DNA of 64,000 bases from NCBI RefSeq assembly GCF_016592435.1, contig NZ_AP014545.1, positions 2,240,693 through 2,304,692 of the forward strand, read 5' to 3'. This DNA comes from Amphritea japonica ATCC BAA-1530 (GTDB taxonomy: Bacteria; Pseudomonadota; Gammaproteobacteria; Pseudomonadales; Balneatricaceae). This document shows positions 46,614 to 55,037 of the stretch, in pieces. A program made the translations under genes and the position numbers. Under the pieces are notes generated by a model. The model was not told the DNA's origin. It searched no databases and worked only from the letters and a program-made list of their open reading frames with translations. Positions within the stretch are counted from its first letter, which is position 1, and each line of letters starts with the position of its first letter.

Positions 46614-46994
46614 ATGCGTGTGGCATTTGTATTATTGGCGATGACCTTTACCGCTTCACTGGCTCAAGCCGATACAGAGAGCACATTTGAACCGACAAAG
46701 CTGGAACCACTGACCAATACCGAAGTCATAGAACACATCCGTTCAGAACTGCCTAAGGAAAAAAGTGTCACCCAGAGAACTCACTACCTTTCAATGTTTG
46801 AATCTTTGGATAAAAACCGTGATGAAGAGGTCTCATTAACAGAGATGCGCCGCCACCCAACACTGGCGAATAGCTTTCATAAGCTGGACATCAATAATGA
46901 CGGAGTACTGAATCGTAAAGAGATACAGCCGTTACAAGAGGAAGTTAAAGGGCTGAGAAACATCCTTACATTAACTGCTCTCAGGATTATTTAA
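46614..46994 (+). CDS. Secreted EF-hand protein
   Basis: 126 aa with a 19-residue signal peptide (cut after LAQA). Two calcium-binding loops are DKNRDEEVSLTE (66-77) and DINNDGVLNRKE (92-103); the second is canonical, while the first has Glu at the usual Gly position 6. GGGAGATAGAC precedes the ATG. It ends 6 bp before the glrK frame. Its position in front of glrK suggests a periplasmic calcium-responsive or envelope-stress role, but this is inference. Confidence 0.75.
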   Translation: MRVAFVLLAMTFTASLAQADTESTFEPTKLEPLTNTEVIEHIRSELPKEKSVTQRTHYLSMFESLDKNRDEEVSLTEMRRHPTLANSFHKLDINNDGVLNRKEIQPLQEEVKGLRNILTLTALRII

Positions 46995-47000
46995 TTTTTA

Positions 47001-48452
47001 TTGCTGAAGGACCATCGCTCTATTAATAATTTGAATACTGTCAGGGTTTCTTCATTACAAACCCGATCACTTATGCAGCTGGTGGTGCTAGCTTTTTTCT
47101 TAGTCGTCGCACCACTAGGCATCCTGATCTATCAGGCAACAGACTCTATGGTGACTCTATCTCGCCAGGGTCGTGAGCACGCAAAAGAAGCCCTGGATTT
47201 CTTCAGCCGGAGCCAGCACCTTAGAGAGCTATCTGGTGATCTTGTAAGATCTGCCAGGCAGTTTGACGTGCTCAAAAAACCAGAGATAGAAGATAGATTC
47301 CGTGGCCAGTTATCCGAATATAAAGAGTTATTACAACTCCACAGCTTCCTGATAGATTCCGGCAATATAGAAACGATTTTTATACTGATCAATGATTTGG
47401 AAGAACTGCCACTGGGGAGCTCTTCCACTGAAACGGTCAGCGCTTTAGTTCCTTTGACCCAGACGCTCTATGATGATACCCGGAAAAAACTTGATCAACG
47501 ATTAGAATACCTCAACGCAAAAGCAGAAGAACAACAGAACTTACTCTGGCTACAAGCTGGATTATTGATCACACTGTCGACCATTCTCATTCTGTTTTTC
47601 AGCATCAGAATCACCCAACCAGTCAAACAGCTAATGCTTAGAATAAAAGCATTAGGTCACGGCCAGCTCGACATGTCTGAGCCCTTTAATGGGCCCAAAG
47701 AATTTCTGGCACTTAATCAGCAACTCGAATGGCTGGAGACCCACCTACAGCTTCTGGAACAAGAAAAGCAGGCCTTTTTAAGGCATATGTCCCATGAATT
47801 AAAAACCCCTCTGACTACACTGAGAGAAGGTACTGACTTGCTCGCAGAAGGGCTCGCCGGTCCCCTGACAGAGAACCAGAAAGATATTATCAATCTGATG
47901 CAGGAAAACAGTTTCTCCCTGCAATCTCTGATAGAACAGTTACTTGATTACAACAGACTGCAGCATGGAGGAGAGCATGAGATGCAAAGCCAGCCCATAC
48001 TGCCTGTCATTAATGAATCACTGGCGTCTCATCAGCTGTTATTACGACAAAAGCAGATTAAAGTTAAGCTCCCAACACAGGATAGCCCATGGGCCGTCGA
48101 TAAAGGCTTACTGCAACGAGCGTTAAGTAACCTGATCTCTAACGCTTCAGTATATGGAAGTGAGAATGGTGCGCTTAATATATCCTTGATGAGTGACGAT
48201 AATAATCTGACAATAGAGATTGGTAACACCGGCCCCGAAATACCTGAGGCCGACCTGGGTAAGCTTTTCGATCCATTCTATCAAGGCGTTAACAAGCGAC
48301 AGGGATCTGTTAAAGGCTCAGGTATTGGCTTAAGTATTGCCCGTGAAGCAATAAGAGCGATGGGCGGTAATTTGGAACTTCACAATAATCAAGATGGATA
48401 TGTCAGTTTTATGATCAGCCTTCCACAACAAGGACAAGCTACAGATGAGTAA
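47001..48452 (+). CDS. glrK: Sensor histidine kinase GlrK (QseE)
   Basis: 483 aa as drawn. Membrane segments are at about 25-45 and 181-202 around a periplasmic region. HAMP follows, then the phospho-acceptor His265 in RHMSHELKTPLT. The ATPase N box is LISNAS, with G boxes EIGNTGPEIPEADLG and GSGIGLSIA. The text follows E. coli GlrK closely (REGTDLLAE, SLIEQLLDYNR). The start is uncertain: TTG at 47001 gives the longest form, and TTG at 47031 would match E. coli length better; neither has a convincing ribosome site. Confidence 0.88.
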   Translation: MLKDHRSINNLNTVRVSSLQTRSLMQLVVLAFFLVVAPLGILIYQATDSMVTLSRQGREHAKEALDFFSRSQHLRELSGDLVRSARQFDVLKKPEIEDRFRGQLSEYKELLQLHSFLIDSGNIETIFILINDLEELPLGSSSTETVSALVPLTQTLYDDTRKKLDQRLEYLNAKAEEQQNLLWLQAGLLITLSTILILFFSIRITQPVKQLMLRIKALGHGQLDMSEPFNGPKEFLALNQQLEWLETHLQLLEQEKQAFLRHMSHELKTPLTTLREGTDLLAEGLAGPLTENQKDIINLMQENSFSLQSLIEQLLDYNRLQHGGEHEMQSQPILPVINESLASHQLLLRQKQIKVKLPTQDSPWAVDKGLLQRALSNLISNASVYGSENGALNISLMSDDNNLTIEIGNTGPEIPEADLGKLFDPFYQGVNKRQGSVKGSGIGLSIAREAIRAMGGNLELHNNQDGYVSFMISLPQQGQATDE

Positions 48453-48972
48453 AGCGCTGTTAGCCGTATTTACAGTTATAGTTATCAGTGGCTGCCAGTT
48501 TCAGCAGTTACTCCCCACGTTACCTGCTGCAACTTCAGAGCCTAAAACAGATAACGTATTTTCCTGCTCCGTGGGTAGCATTGAAGAGTGGCTTATGCTC
48601 GAGCAAAAGTATCAGCAAGCAAAGCCAACTGGAAAATCTAAGTTATTAACACAGGCTAAAGATAATCATCAGACAGCTATTCGAGCTATTCTGTTGAGCC
48701 AACCGGACAACACAACAGCACAGTTAAAGAGATCAATTGAATTATTCGAACAACTCGAGCTCGAAAAGAACCCCGAATGTGATGCGGAACATTACCTATT
48801 AGTTCGTTACCAATATACACAGGCCGTATTAACCTTACAGCGCGCCTTAAACACCGCTGATCTTGAACGTAAAGAGCTATCTGTAGAACGCGATACTCTG
48901 AAGCAACAAATTGATGCATTGACCCGAATTGAGAAAGATCTGTCTCGCCAGAAAGACGGAGAGGAGAAGTAA
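48445..48972 (+). CDS. qseG: QseG-like lipoprotein
   Basis: 175 aa, overlapping glrK by 8 bp. The signal peptide ends with VISGC (lipobox, Cys17). After a linker the protein is mostly helical, with a C-terminal coiled coil (DLERKELSVERDTLKQQIDA). The position between glrK and glrR is that of enterobacterial QseG (YfhG), an outer-membrane lipoprotein that activates the kinase. Confidence 0.8.
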   Translation: MSKALLAVFTVIVISGCQFQQLLPTLPAATSEPKTDNVFSCSVGSIEEWLMLEQKYQQAKPTGKSKLLTQAKDNHQTAIRAILLSQPDNTTAQLKRSIELFEQLELEKNPECDAEHYLLVRYQYTQAVLTLQRALNTADLERKELSVERDTLKQQIDALTRIEKDLSRQKDGEEK

Positions 48973-48974
48973 TT

Positions 48975-50348
48975 ATGAAGTCTACTCAACCACTCATCCT
49001 GATAGTAGATGACGACCCGGGTATCTTAAAAGTACTCAGCCTGCGACTGAGTGCATCTGGCTTTCGAATTGACACAGCCAACTCAGGTGTTGAAGCGCTG
49101 AACCGAATCAAAACTGAACTGCCTGACCTGGTCCTGAGTGATCTGCGAATGGATGGTATGGATGGCATGGCTCTGTTTTCGGCCATTCAGGAGGACCACC
49201 CTGCGCTTCCCGTCGTCATCATTACAGCCCACGGTTCTATCCCAGATGCCGTGGAAGCCACTCAGAAAGGTATTTTCGGTTTCCTGACTAAACCTATCGA
49301 TAAAGAACAGTTACTCAGCACTATCAATTCTGCACTTGAGTCGGCTCACTCACCTGATGAAAGCTGGCGCAGCGCCATCGTTACACAAAGCCCTCTGATG
49401 AACGAACGCCTTAACCAGGCTGAACGGGTTGCCAAATCGAATGTCAGTGTTCTTATCACTGGCCCGAGTGGTACGGGTAAAGAGTTAATGGCTAAAGCGA
49501 TCCACAATGCCAGTGATCGTAAGAATGAAGCGTTTGTTGCGATCAACTGTGGAGCCCTGCCGGAACAACTACTTGAGTCTGAACTTTTTGGTCATGCTAA
49601 AGGCGCATTTACGGGAGCTGTAACCCAACATGAAGGCCTGTTCCAATCAGCTCAGGGAGGCACCCTGTTTCTTGATGAGATCGGTGATATGCCCACCTCA
49701 TTGCAGGTAAAGCTGTTGCGGGCCATTCAGGAACGCATCATCCGTCCAGTCGGCTCCACCCGGTCTATTGAAATTGATGTCCGGGTTATTTCAGCCACTC
49801 ATCGAAATCTTGAGCTGGCGATGGAAGATGGTGAATTCCGTGAAGATCTGTATTACCGCCTGAACGTAGTAAACCTTGATCTGCCACCGCTACGTGACCG
49901 ACCGGAGGATATCCCTCTACTGGCTCGTTACTTTGTTGAACAGTCAGCGCAGCGGCATAACCCTAAAGTAAAAGGTATTTCTCCCGGTGCATTGCACATT
50001 CTGGCTCAGGCTGCATGGCCTGGTAATGTCAGACAGCTGGAGAACGTGGTAGAGCAAACGGTTGCTCTATCTGGTGCACCGATTATTAGCGAAGGTTTGG
50101 TTAACCAGGCTATTGCTAATCAGGACCGGGTTATCCCCTCCTTTAACGAAGCACGGGCAAGCTTTGAAAGAAGCTATCTGACCAAGGTGATGCATATCAC
50201 CGCCGGAAACGTGACGCAGGCGGCAAAAATTGCACAGCGAAACCGTACCGACTTTTATAAGCTGCTAAATAAGCACAGCCTGGAAGCTTCTCAATTTAAA
50301 CCAGGGCGTAAGGCGACTGAGTTTATCGAACAGAAAAAGGCTGGCTAG
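48975..50348 (+). CDS. glrR: Sigma-54-dependent response regulator GlrR (QseF)
   Basis: 457 aa. The receiver domain has Asp56 in LVLSDLRMD. The AAA+ domain has Walker A GPSGTGKE, sigma-54-contact GAFTGA and Walker B LFLDEIGDMP. A Fis-type HTH ends the protein (GNVTQAAKIAQRNRTDFYKLL). It closely follows E. coli GlrR, which with GlrK controls glmY-type small RNAs and envelope homeostasis. GAGGAGAAGTAATT precedes the ATG. Confidence 0.93.
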   Translation: MKSTQPLILIVDDDPGILKVLSLRLSASGFRIDTANSGVEALNRIKTELPDLVLSDLRMDGMDGMALFSAIQEDHPALPVVIITAHGSIPDAVEATQKGIFGFLTKPIDKEQLLSTINSALESAHSPDESWRSAIVTQSPLMNERLNQAERVAKSNVSVLITGPSGTGKELMAKAIHNASDRKNEAFVAINCGALPEQLLESELFGHAKGAFTGAVTQHEGLFQSAQGGTLFLDEIGDMPTSLQVKLLRAIQERIIRPVGSTRSIEIDVRVISATHRNLELAMEDGEFREDLYYRLNVVNLDLPPLRDRPEDIPLLARYFVEQSAQRHNPKVKGISPGALHILAQAAWPGNVRQLENVVEQTVALSGAPIISEGLVNQAIANQDRVIPSFNEARASFERSYLTKVMHITAGNVTQAAKIAQRNRTDFYKLLNKHSLEASQFKPGRKATEFIEQKKAG

Positions 50349-50370
50349 TTGAGCCATCCTCTCTTAAACG

Positions 50371-50409
50371 AAAAAAGCCTGCCACTATCATATAGTGACA
50401 GGCTTTTTT
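50371..50409. terminator. Terminator after glrR (bidirectional)
   Basis: AAAAAAGCCTG and the CACTAT/ATAGTG inner stem fold with CAGGCTTTTTT. The arms are rich in A on the left and T on the right, so it can serve both glrR and the convergent ybaK gene. Confidence 0.9.
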
Positions 50410-50423
50410 ATTATTCAGTTAGT

Positions 50424-50906
50424 TCACACTTTAGACGACGCGATACCTACCAACCGACCTCCGGTTAACCGCAGCAGATCAGCTGGCTGCAGTTCAATCT
50501 CGAGCCCCCTCCTTCCCGCACTCACAAAGATGGTTTCGAATGACTCCGCCGTATCATCCAATAGCGTTGGTAATCGTTTTTTCTGTCCTAATGGGCTAAT
50601 ACCTCCAACCAGATATCCCGTGCTACGCTGAGCTTGTTGAGGATCAGCCATGGTTAACTTCTTGGCTTTCAGCGCTGAAGCGGCTGCTTTAAGATTTAAC
50701 TGGCCCGCAACAGGGACTATCGCAACCGCTAGCTGTCGATTATCCCCATTTACCGCCACCAGCAGCGTTTTATAAACCTGTTGAGGATTTATATTAAGAG
50801 CGATCGCAGCCTCTTCTCCATAAGAGCTACTATCTGAATCATGAGTATACTCATGAGTATTGAAACGTATGCCCTCTTTTTTTGCCAAATTTATTGCCGG
50901 TGTCAT
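50424..50906 (-). CDS. ybaK: Cys-tRNA(Pro)/Cys-tRNA(Cys) deacylase YbaK
   Basis: 160 aa of the YbaK/EbsC editing-domain family. [20 protein letters not shown] at the start and [20 protein letters not shown] in the middle are typical, and the invariant Lys in VYKTLLV is present. It removes cysteine mischarged onto tRNA(Pro) in trans. Confidence 0.92.
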   Translation of the reverse strand: MTPAINLAKKEGIRFNTHEYTHDSDSSSYGEEAAIALNINPQQVYKTLLVAVNGDNRQLAVAIVPVAGQLNLKAAASALKAKKLTMADPQQAQRSTGYLVGGISPLGQKKRLPTLLDDTAESFETIFVSAGRRGLEIELQPADLLRLTGGRLVGIASSKV

Positions 50907-50932
50907 CTTCTCAGCTACTCATTTATGCTGCT

Positions 50933-51463
50933 CTACATGCCGTCCAGGATATCAATAACATCGATCACCGTAGCATCCCCTTCAAGCACTTTAATTACCT
51001 TATGGCCGATCCTTCGGTGCTCCTCTCCGGCTACCCTGCCAAGCACTGATTCAAGCTCATCTGGCAAAGGTTCAGACCGGCTATACAGGTCGCTATCTAG
51101 CACTTCACCGACAGCAACTTTGTTCTGCCACCCTGGTGGCAACTCTCCTCCCCGTTCCAGTTTTTTTTGCAAGCCAGGAGGGATTCTCTTCTCTTTTTTC
51201 TTCCCCTTACCCCGATGATCACTTTGATCACCGAGATAATGTTCACGAACCCTACGCTGCTCTTCATCATTAAAGCGGCGAGCTTTGTCACTTCGTTCTG
51301 AATCCTCTGATGTAGACTGATGTTTGCCTGCCGAGCCCTCATGATGTTCCTTTTGACTATGGGCGTTAGCCTTTCCCGCCCCATCAGGCTTCTTTGCCAA
51401 TACCGTTACCGGCACAGTCATTAAACTGGTTGCTAACAAACAACACAGTATTCTGCTTCTCAT
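50933..51463 (-). CDS. CigR/RcnB-like periplasmic protein
   Basis: 176 aa from the ATG at 51463, chosen because AAGGA lies 8 bases upstream. Signal peptide (RILCCLLATSLMTVPVTVLA), then a charged His/Lys/Glu-rich stretch, then the conserved C-terminal part with IPPGLQKKLERGGELPPGW and VLEGDATVIDVIDIL. This matches the CigR / RcnB-like family. CigR in Salmonella is an anti-virulence factor; the general role is unclear. It lies 10 bp downstream of the SYLF gene, suggesting co-transcription. Confidence 0.75.
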   Translation of the reverse strand: MRSRILCCLLATSLMTVPVTVLAKKPDGAGKANAHSQKEHHEGSAGKHQSTSEDSERSDKARRFNDEEQRRVREHYLGDQSDHRGKGKKKEKRIPPGLQKKLERGGELPPGWQNKVAVGEVLDSDLYSRSEPLPDELESVLGRVAGEEHRRIGHKVIKVLEGDATVIDVIDILDGM

Positions 51464-51473
51464 AGACATATCC

Positions 51474-52013
51474 TTAACGATTAATACGGGTAATTTTGGA
51501 GCCTTCAATACTGAGATTGTACATCAGGCCTTTATTAGAAAAGATAAATCCAATGATCGGCTGCTGTATTGTATTAGAGTCGATTTCACCACCAGCCCCT
51601 AGCGTTGCAATCGCCACACTACCATCGACCCCAGCTTCCCAGCCATCGCTGCTGCGAAATTTTTGAAAAGCTTCCTTATTCATAAACAACAGTACTTCAG
51701 ATTTCAACTGGGCCCCTAACTGAAACCCAATTGAGGCCGATGCAACATTATAGTACGCCGTTGTTTTCCCGCCTTCACGTAACGCACCTTCACCATATTC
51801 CCCACCAATACCAATACCCGCTTTTATAACCTCAGGAAACACTAAGACTGCTGCGGCTTTTTGAGCCAGTTCTTTTCCTGCAGGGCTATGTCGATAAAAC
51901 TCCTTCAGAGCCTGATTAACTTTAGCATTAATCTCTTGTGCAGAAGCCGCTTGCGAGTAATCAGGAAAGCAGATAATTAGCGATAATAGAAACAGCGTAG
52001 TTAAAATTCTCAT
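51474..52013 (-). CDS. SYLF (YSC84) lipid-binding domain protein, exported
   Basis: 179 aa with a signal peptide (cut after SQA). SYLF features: AQKAAAVLVFPEVIKAGIG, an Ala/Gly-rich YYNVASASIGFQLGAQ and GFIFSNKGLMYNLSIEG. Related proteins bind phosphoinositides in eukaryotes; bacterial members are periplasmic and of unknown function. First gene of a two-gene unit with the CigR-like gene. Confidence 0.85.
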   Translation of the reverse strand: MRILTTLFLLSLIICFPDYSQAASAQEINAKVNQALKEFYRHSPAGKELAQKAAAVLVFPEVIKAGIGIGGEYGEGALREGGKTTAYYNVASASIGFQLGAQLKSEVLLFMNKEAFQKFRSSDGWEAGVDGSVAIATLGAGGEIDSNTIQQPIIGFIFSNKGLMYNLSIEGSKITRINR

Positions 52014-52078
52014 CTGTCGTATTCCAAGCTTAATCGTATTAAAAAGTATGGGCTACGAATACTCAGACAGCAATCTCA

Positions 52079-52933
52079 TCAAAGAAACAATCCATAGTCT
52101 TCACTGAGACATTCACGAAGCCAGTCAGTAAACACTCTGAGTCTTTGCAATTCTCTGAGTTCGGGGTGCTGAAGCAACCATAGTTGACGTGTAGGTGAAC
52201 TACTACTGAGCTGCTCTAATTGATACTTCCGTCCAAGAAAACAGGGCAGATAGGCTAACCCTATGCCTTGAGTCACCGCTTCTACAGAGCCGAGACCAAC
52301 ATTAACGCTTAAAGCAACGTCAGCACTACCATAATGGCTCTGCTGCCAGACAGCTTCCGGAAGCTGACTATACGATTCCTCCAGCGTGACCCAGGGATAA
52401 CTCTCTAAATCAGACTGTACAACATCTCCTTTTTTACCAAACACCGCATAATTCAGGTCGGTCAGCTTACTAATTACCAGGTTACCTGACTGCGGACGCC
52501 CCATACGAATCGCCAGATCAGCCTCTCTCCGGGTCAGGCTAAGCTGTTGCGAATCAGCAATTAGCTCTACTTGAATCCCCGGGTACAAGGCTTTGAATTC
52601 AGACAATCTGAGTAGAAGGTACCCATTAATAAAAGTACTGACCGAAGTAATCCTGATGACACCCTGAAGCGACTGATTACGGCTATCAAGTCGCTGCGCA
52701 ATATTGGCAGCCTGCTCTTCGAATGTCTCAGCTAAAGCCAGAATAGCGTCAGCCTCATCGGTTGGAAGAAAACGGTTATGTTGGCGAATAAACAACGTAC
52801 TGCCAAGATCCTGCTCTAACTGCCGGATTCGTCGTGCAACGGTTGTACTGTTTACCTTAAGCGAACTTCCCGCCTGGCTAAGTGAGCCGTAACGATATAG
52901 CGCGATAAAGTATTTGAGATCATTCCAGTTCAT
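52079..52933 (-). CDS. LysR-family transcriptional regulator
   Basis: 284 aa from the ATG at 52933 (MNWNDLKYFIALYRYGSLS), where LysR proteins normally begin; earlier ATGs at 52948 and 52957 are possible. The HTH is SLSQAGSSLKVNSTTVARRIRQLE and the effector-binding domain follows. The divergent GST gene is the likely target. The end of the protein (LREC) shows nothing unusual. Confidence 0.88.
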   Translation of the reverse strand: MNWNDLKYFIALYRYGSLSQAGSSLKVNSTTVARRIRQLEQDLGSTLFIRQHNRFLPTDEADAILALAETFEEQAANIAQRLDSRNQSLQGVIRITSVSTFINGYLLLRLSEFKALYPGIQVELIADSQQLSLTRREADLAIRMGRPQSGNLVISKLTDLNYAVFGKKGDVVQSDLESYPWVTLEESYSQLPEAVWQQSHYGSADVALSVNVGLGSVEAVTQGIGLAYLPCFLGRKYQLEQLSSSSPTRQLWLLQHPELRELQRLRVFTDWLRECLSEDYGLFL

Positions 52934-52975
52934 GCTGCAATTTTGCATTATAAACATGCATATTTCCATGTTTTA

Positions 52976-52991
52976 TCTGCACCAATGCAGA
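52976..52991. promoter_or_regulatory. Putative LysR operator
   Basis: TCTGCA-CCAA-TGCAGA, a perfect 6-bp inverted repeat in the 110-bp divergent spacer between the LysR and GST genes. It is the only clear dyad there and suits a LysR-type dimer half-site pair. Confidence 0.45.
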
Positions 52992-53043
52992 CATACACTG
53001 ATATAAGACTTAAATAATAACCATAAGATCACGGTGAATGAGC

Positions 53044-53832
53044 ATGATTACCTTGTATACCCACCCTATGTCTCCCTGCGCTCAAAAAGTCAGGATAGTG
53101 TTGGCTGAGAAACAGTTATCCTGGCAACCTCATCCGATCAACCTGCAACAGAAAGAGAACCTACAACCCTGGTATCTGGAACTAAATCCTCTGGGGGTTG
53201 TTCCCACACTGGTTGAAAACGATAAACCTGTTATTGAATCATCTTTAATATGCGAATACCTGGAAGATAGTTACCCTGCAATATCCCTTCGTAGTCAGGA
53301 CCCTCATGAGATTGCCGCCATGAGACTCTGGATGAAGCATATTGATATTAAGTTACACCCATCCTGTGGAGCTCTTCAGTGGCCTTTGATCATGCGCCCC
53401 GCATTACTTGAAAAATCACCAGAAGAGCAACAAGCACTGATCAACAGAGTAGTCGAAAAGCCTCGCAGGGAAAGACAGAGGCGCTTACTGGAAATGGGGC
53501 TAAACGCCCCTGACGTAATAGATGCGGTAAAAACCTACGCGACAACAATAGAAAAAATGGAGCGGGCACTTCAAAATCATAACTGGCTGGCAGGTGATGA
53601 TATATCTCTGGCTGACTGCGCTATGGCCCCCTACTTTCAGACGCTGAAACAGTTTGGCTGGGAGCTATTTTTTGAAAGCGCTCCGCGAGTAAAACAATGG
53701 TATGCGACTCTGTCAGCCAGAGAGTCGTATCAGGCTGCCGTTGACGCCGATTTTTCAGCAGAGACCAACGCAGAGTTATTAACACTCGGAAGACAAGCCT
53801 TACCCATAATAAGGCATCATCTGGCAAGCTAA
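53044..53832 (+). CDS. Glutathione S-transferase family protein
   Basis: 262 aa from the second ATG (53044), six bases after a GGTGA site. The thioredoxin-like N domain is MITLYTHPMSPCAQKVRIVL with the cis-Pro motif GVVPTLV and a glutathione-contacting ESSLI. The helical C domain shows WLAGDDISLADCAMAPYF. The Ser/Cys pair in SPCAQK suggests a Cys- or Ser-type GST. The substrate is unknown; regulated by the divergent LysR is plausible. Confidence 0.85.
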   Translation: MITLYTHPMSPCAQKVRIVLAEKQLSWQPHPINLQQKENLQPWYLELNPLGVVPTLVENDKPVIESSLICEYLEDSYPAISLRSQDPHEIAAMRLWMKHIDIKLHPSCGALQWPLIMRPALLEKSPEEQQALINRVVEKPRRERQRRLLEMGLNAPDVIDAVKTYATTIEKMERALQNHNWLAGDDISLADCAMAPYFQTLKQFGWELFFESAPRVKQWYATLSARESYQAAVDADFSAETNAELLTLGRQALPIIRHHLAS

Positions 53833-53845
53833 CCCCTGGATATCG

Positions 53846-54061
53846 CTAACGCCGCAACGGTCTGAGGACATCCTCCAGGCCGTTGAGTTTCACCTCATAG
53901 AGTATTTTTAATAAAACCCCTAACTCCCCTTCAGGGAAGCCCTTATTAGCAAACCAGAGCACATAAGGCTCTGGAAGATCCACTAATATTCGCCCCTTAT
54001 ACTTACCAAATGGCATCTGCATATTCGCCAATTTCTGCAACCTCTGGGGGGTAATTTCCAT
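53846..54061 (-). CDS. DUF3820 small protein
   Basis: 71 aa. LANMQMPFGKYKGRILVDLP and the following LPEPYVLWFANKGFPEGELG define DUF3820, sometimes called a quorum-sensing-regulated virulence factor domain in databases. It has no proven function. It is convergent with the GST gene. Confidence 0.82.
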   Translation of the reverse strand: MEITPQRLQKLANMQMPFGKYKGRILVDLPEPYVLWFANKGFPEGELGVLLKILYEVKLNGLEDVLRPLRR

Positions 54062-54209
54062 TACAGCCTCAATTAAACTTATGATTTATTAATGCCCTGA
54101 GTATACAAGAAACACGCAACCTATTGAGGGACAGTAGAAATGCATTTACTATTTATCGGCGCGGGGCTCCGCCAAACGATACCATCATCCAGGGATGAGA
54201 GAACTCAGA

Positions 54210-55037
54210 ATGCAACCACGCCTTTCACAACTCGCGGTCTATCCTATCAAGTCCACCGCGCCGTTACATCTGAGTCGTTGCGCCGTGGCCGATACAGGGC
54301 TGGCTTTTGACCGGCAGTTTGTGGTTTGCGATAGCAATGGCAAATTCTTAACAGCACGCACCCAGCCTCAACTACTGAGCATAAAGGCCTCTCTGCTTCA
54401 TGATAGCCTCATTATGTCTGCGCCAGAGTCCGAGCCATTAACACTCAAATATACGTCGATAGAGAAACACTACGACAATATCACTGTCTGGAAGGACCAG
54501 ATCAACGCAGCTTATTGTGGTAAAGCCGCAGAACAATGGTTTAGCCGTCTATTGCAACGACCTTGTAAACTGTATTTTTTTGACTCTCAGTCTAGCCGCT
54601 CAGTAGCAGAAAACCCTGAAAAGCAAGTTGCTTTTGCCGATGGTTATCCCCTTCTGCTTATCTCACAAGCCTCTCTGTCTGATTTGAATCAACGTTGTAA
54701 AAGTACGGTTGTGATGGAGCAGATGCGTCCTAATCTGGTGGTGGAAAATACGCTTCCCTATGCTGAAGATAGCTGGAAGCGAATTAGAATCGGCACTGTT
54801 GAGTTTATAATTGCCAAACCTTGCGGACGCTGCATACTGACAACCACCGATCCAGATACGCTTAAGCGTAACCCTGATCGAGAACCCTTAAGCATTCTGA
54901 AAAAATATCGTAAAGGACGCGATGGCGAGGCGCATTTCGGGCAGAATCTTATCGCCCTTAACCACGGCATCATCTCTCGAGGTGACGCCGTAGAGGTATT
55001 GGAAGTTTGTGAGCCTGAGCGATATCCAACAACCTAG
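54210..55037 (+). CDS. MOSC-domain protein, YcbX-like
   Basis: 275 aa from the ATG at 54210 (GAGAG eight bases upstream; an ATG at 54195 is alternative). N-terminal MOSC_N beta-barrel (AVYPIKSTAPLHLS, LAFDRQFVV), then the MOSC domain with EQMRPNLVVE and the cofactor-binding KPCGRCILTTTDPDT. YcbX-type proteins use molybdenum cofactor to reduce N-hydroxylated compounds; no ferredoxin domain is fused here. The stop overlaps the tmcA stop on the other strand by 4 bp. Confidence 0.85.
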   Translation: MQPRLSQLAVYPIKSTAPLHLSRCAVADTGLAFDRQFVVCDSNGKFLTARTQPQLLSIKASLLHDSLIMSAPESEPLTLKYTSIEKHYDNITVWKDQINAAYCGKAAEQWFSRLLQRPCKLYFFDSQSSRSVAENPEKQVAFADGYPLLLISQASLSDLNQRCKSTVVMEQMRPNLVVENTLPYAEDSWKRIRIGTVEFIIAKPCGRCILTTTDPDTLKRNPDREPLSILKKYRKGRDGEAHFGQNLIALNHGIISRGDAVEVLEVCEPERYPTT

